Shown here one piece after another: positions 5,617 to 5,797 of a stretch of 5,797 bases of DNA. This DNA is from Nitrososphaerales archaeon (GTDB lineage: Archaea; Thermoproteota; Nitrososphaeria; Nitrososphaerales; UBA57): contig JAKUSK010000042.1 of assembly GCA_022449325.1 (NCBI GenBank), positions 1 to 5,797 on the forward strand. Direction: 5' to 3'. Both the position numbers and the translations under genes were made by a program. The notes beneath the pieces are model-generated. The model had not been told where the DNA came from. It worked only from the letters and a program-made list of their open reading frames with translations, and searched no databases. Position 1 is the first letter of the stretch. Each line of letters opens with the position of its first letter.

Positions 5617-5797
5617 TTAAATTATCAATCTGTGACATTCATATGCCTCAGCATATTTTACACCTATTTCGGTACCTCTAAGTTCTGCTATGTTCTCAAT
5701 AACTCTCGGTGTTCTGGGATGATTCTTACTTCTTATTTGAGATGAATACAAAGATAATGCTTTGATTTTCTTTTTCAATTCTTTTGATATATCGACA
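5617..5797 (-). CDS. PIG-L/LmbE family deacetylase, C-terminal end only
   Basis: The last 59 codons of a - strand gene enter from the right edge, in phase from base 5796, with a TAA stop at 5617-5619. The fragment reads DISKELKKKIKALSLYSSQ (residues 2-20), then HPRTPRVIENIAELRG (26-41) and GVKYAEAYECHRLI (45-58). This matches the C-terminal part of PIG-L/LmbE deacetylases, which typically has DI(S/T), KxxAL, Y/H-x-SQ, HPR, then A-x-x-RG and G-x-x-YAEA-F/Y. The family removes N-acetyl groups from GlcNAc-type sugars using a metal site whose ligands lie in the N-terminal half, outside the window. The order deacetylase, epimerase and two GT4 enzymes on the same strand suggests that it acts on an amino sugar of the same glycan or glycolipid. 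The substrate cannot be told from this piece. Confidence 0.8.
   Translation of the reverse strand, partial: VDISKELKKKIKALSLYSSQIRSKNHPRTPRVIENIAELRGTEIGVKYAEAYECHRLII

Overview
The window looks like part of a surface-glycan locus of a low-GC archaeon. The archaeal reading rests on TATA-like boxes placed about 27 bases before start codons that have no Shine-Dalgarno sequence, an ALG2-like mannosyltransferase, and a NeuB relative that lacks the bacterial SAF domain. A Nitrosopumilus-like (Nitrososphaerota) host would fit, but this is inference. There are no RNA genes, insertion sequences, CRISPR arrays or long repeats, and no gap between genes exceeds about 55 bases.

Bases 1-2536 (+ strand) hold a nonulosonic (sialic-type) acid module: the 3' part of a neuB-type synthase gene, then, 3 bases later, a 654-residue protein. 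That protein joins a complete CMP-nonulosonate cytidylyltransferase (residues 1 to about 235) to a complete LarA/DUF2088 nickel-dependent racemase/epimerase-type domain (about 245 to 654). NeuB would make the nine-carbon acid from phosphoenolpyruvate and a six-carbon amino sugar. The cytidylyltransferase would activate it as the CMP-sugar. The LarA domain keeps the residues that hold the nickel-pincer cofactor and the catalytic bases, but three lactate-binding positions are changed, so it probably acts on something other than lactate. This fusion is the most interesting item here.

Bases 2533-5797 (- strand) run towards the first module. In transcription order they are a PIG-L/LmbE deacetylase (3' end only), an extended-SDR NAD-dependent sugar-nucleotide epimerase/dehydratase, a short divergent GT4-type glycosyltransferase with a TTG start, and an ALG2-like GT4 glycosyltransferase. 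This set fits modification of an amino sugar and its assembly into a glycan. The two gene sets converge and overlap by 4 bases at an 8-bp TTAATTAA palindrome that carries both stop codons.

The two halves differ in arginine codons. By hand count the + strand genes use CGN for 22 of 31 arginines, and the - strand genes use AGA/AGG for 47 of 53. This suggests that the locus is a mosaic of segments with different histories.
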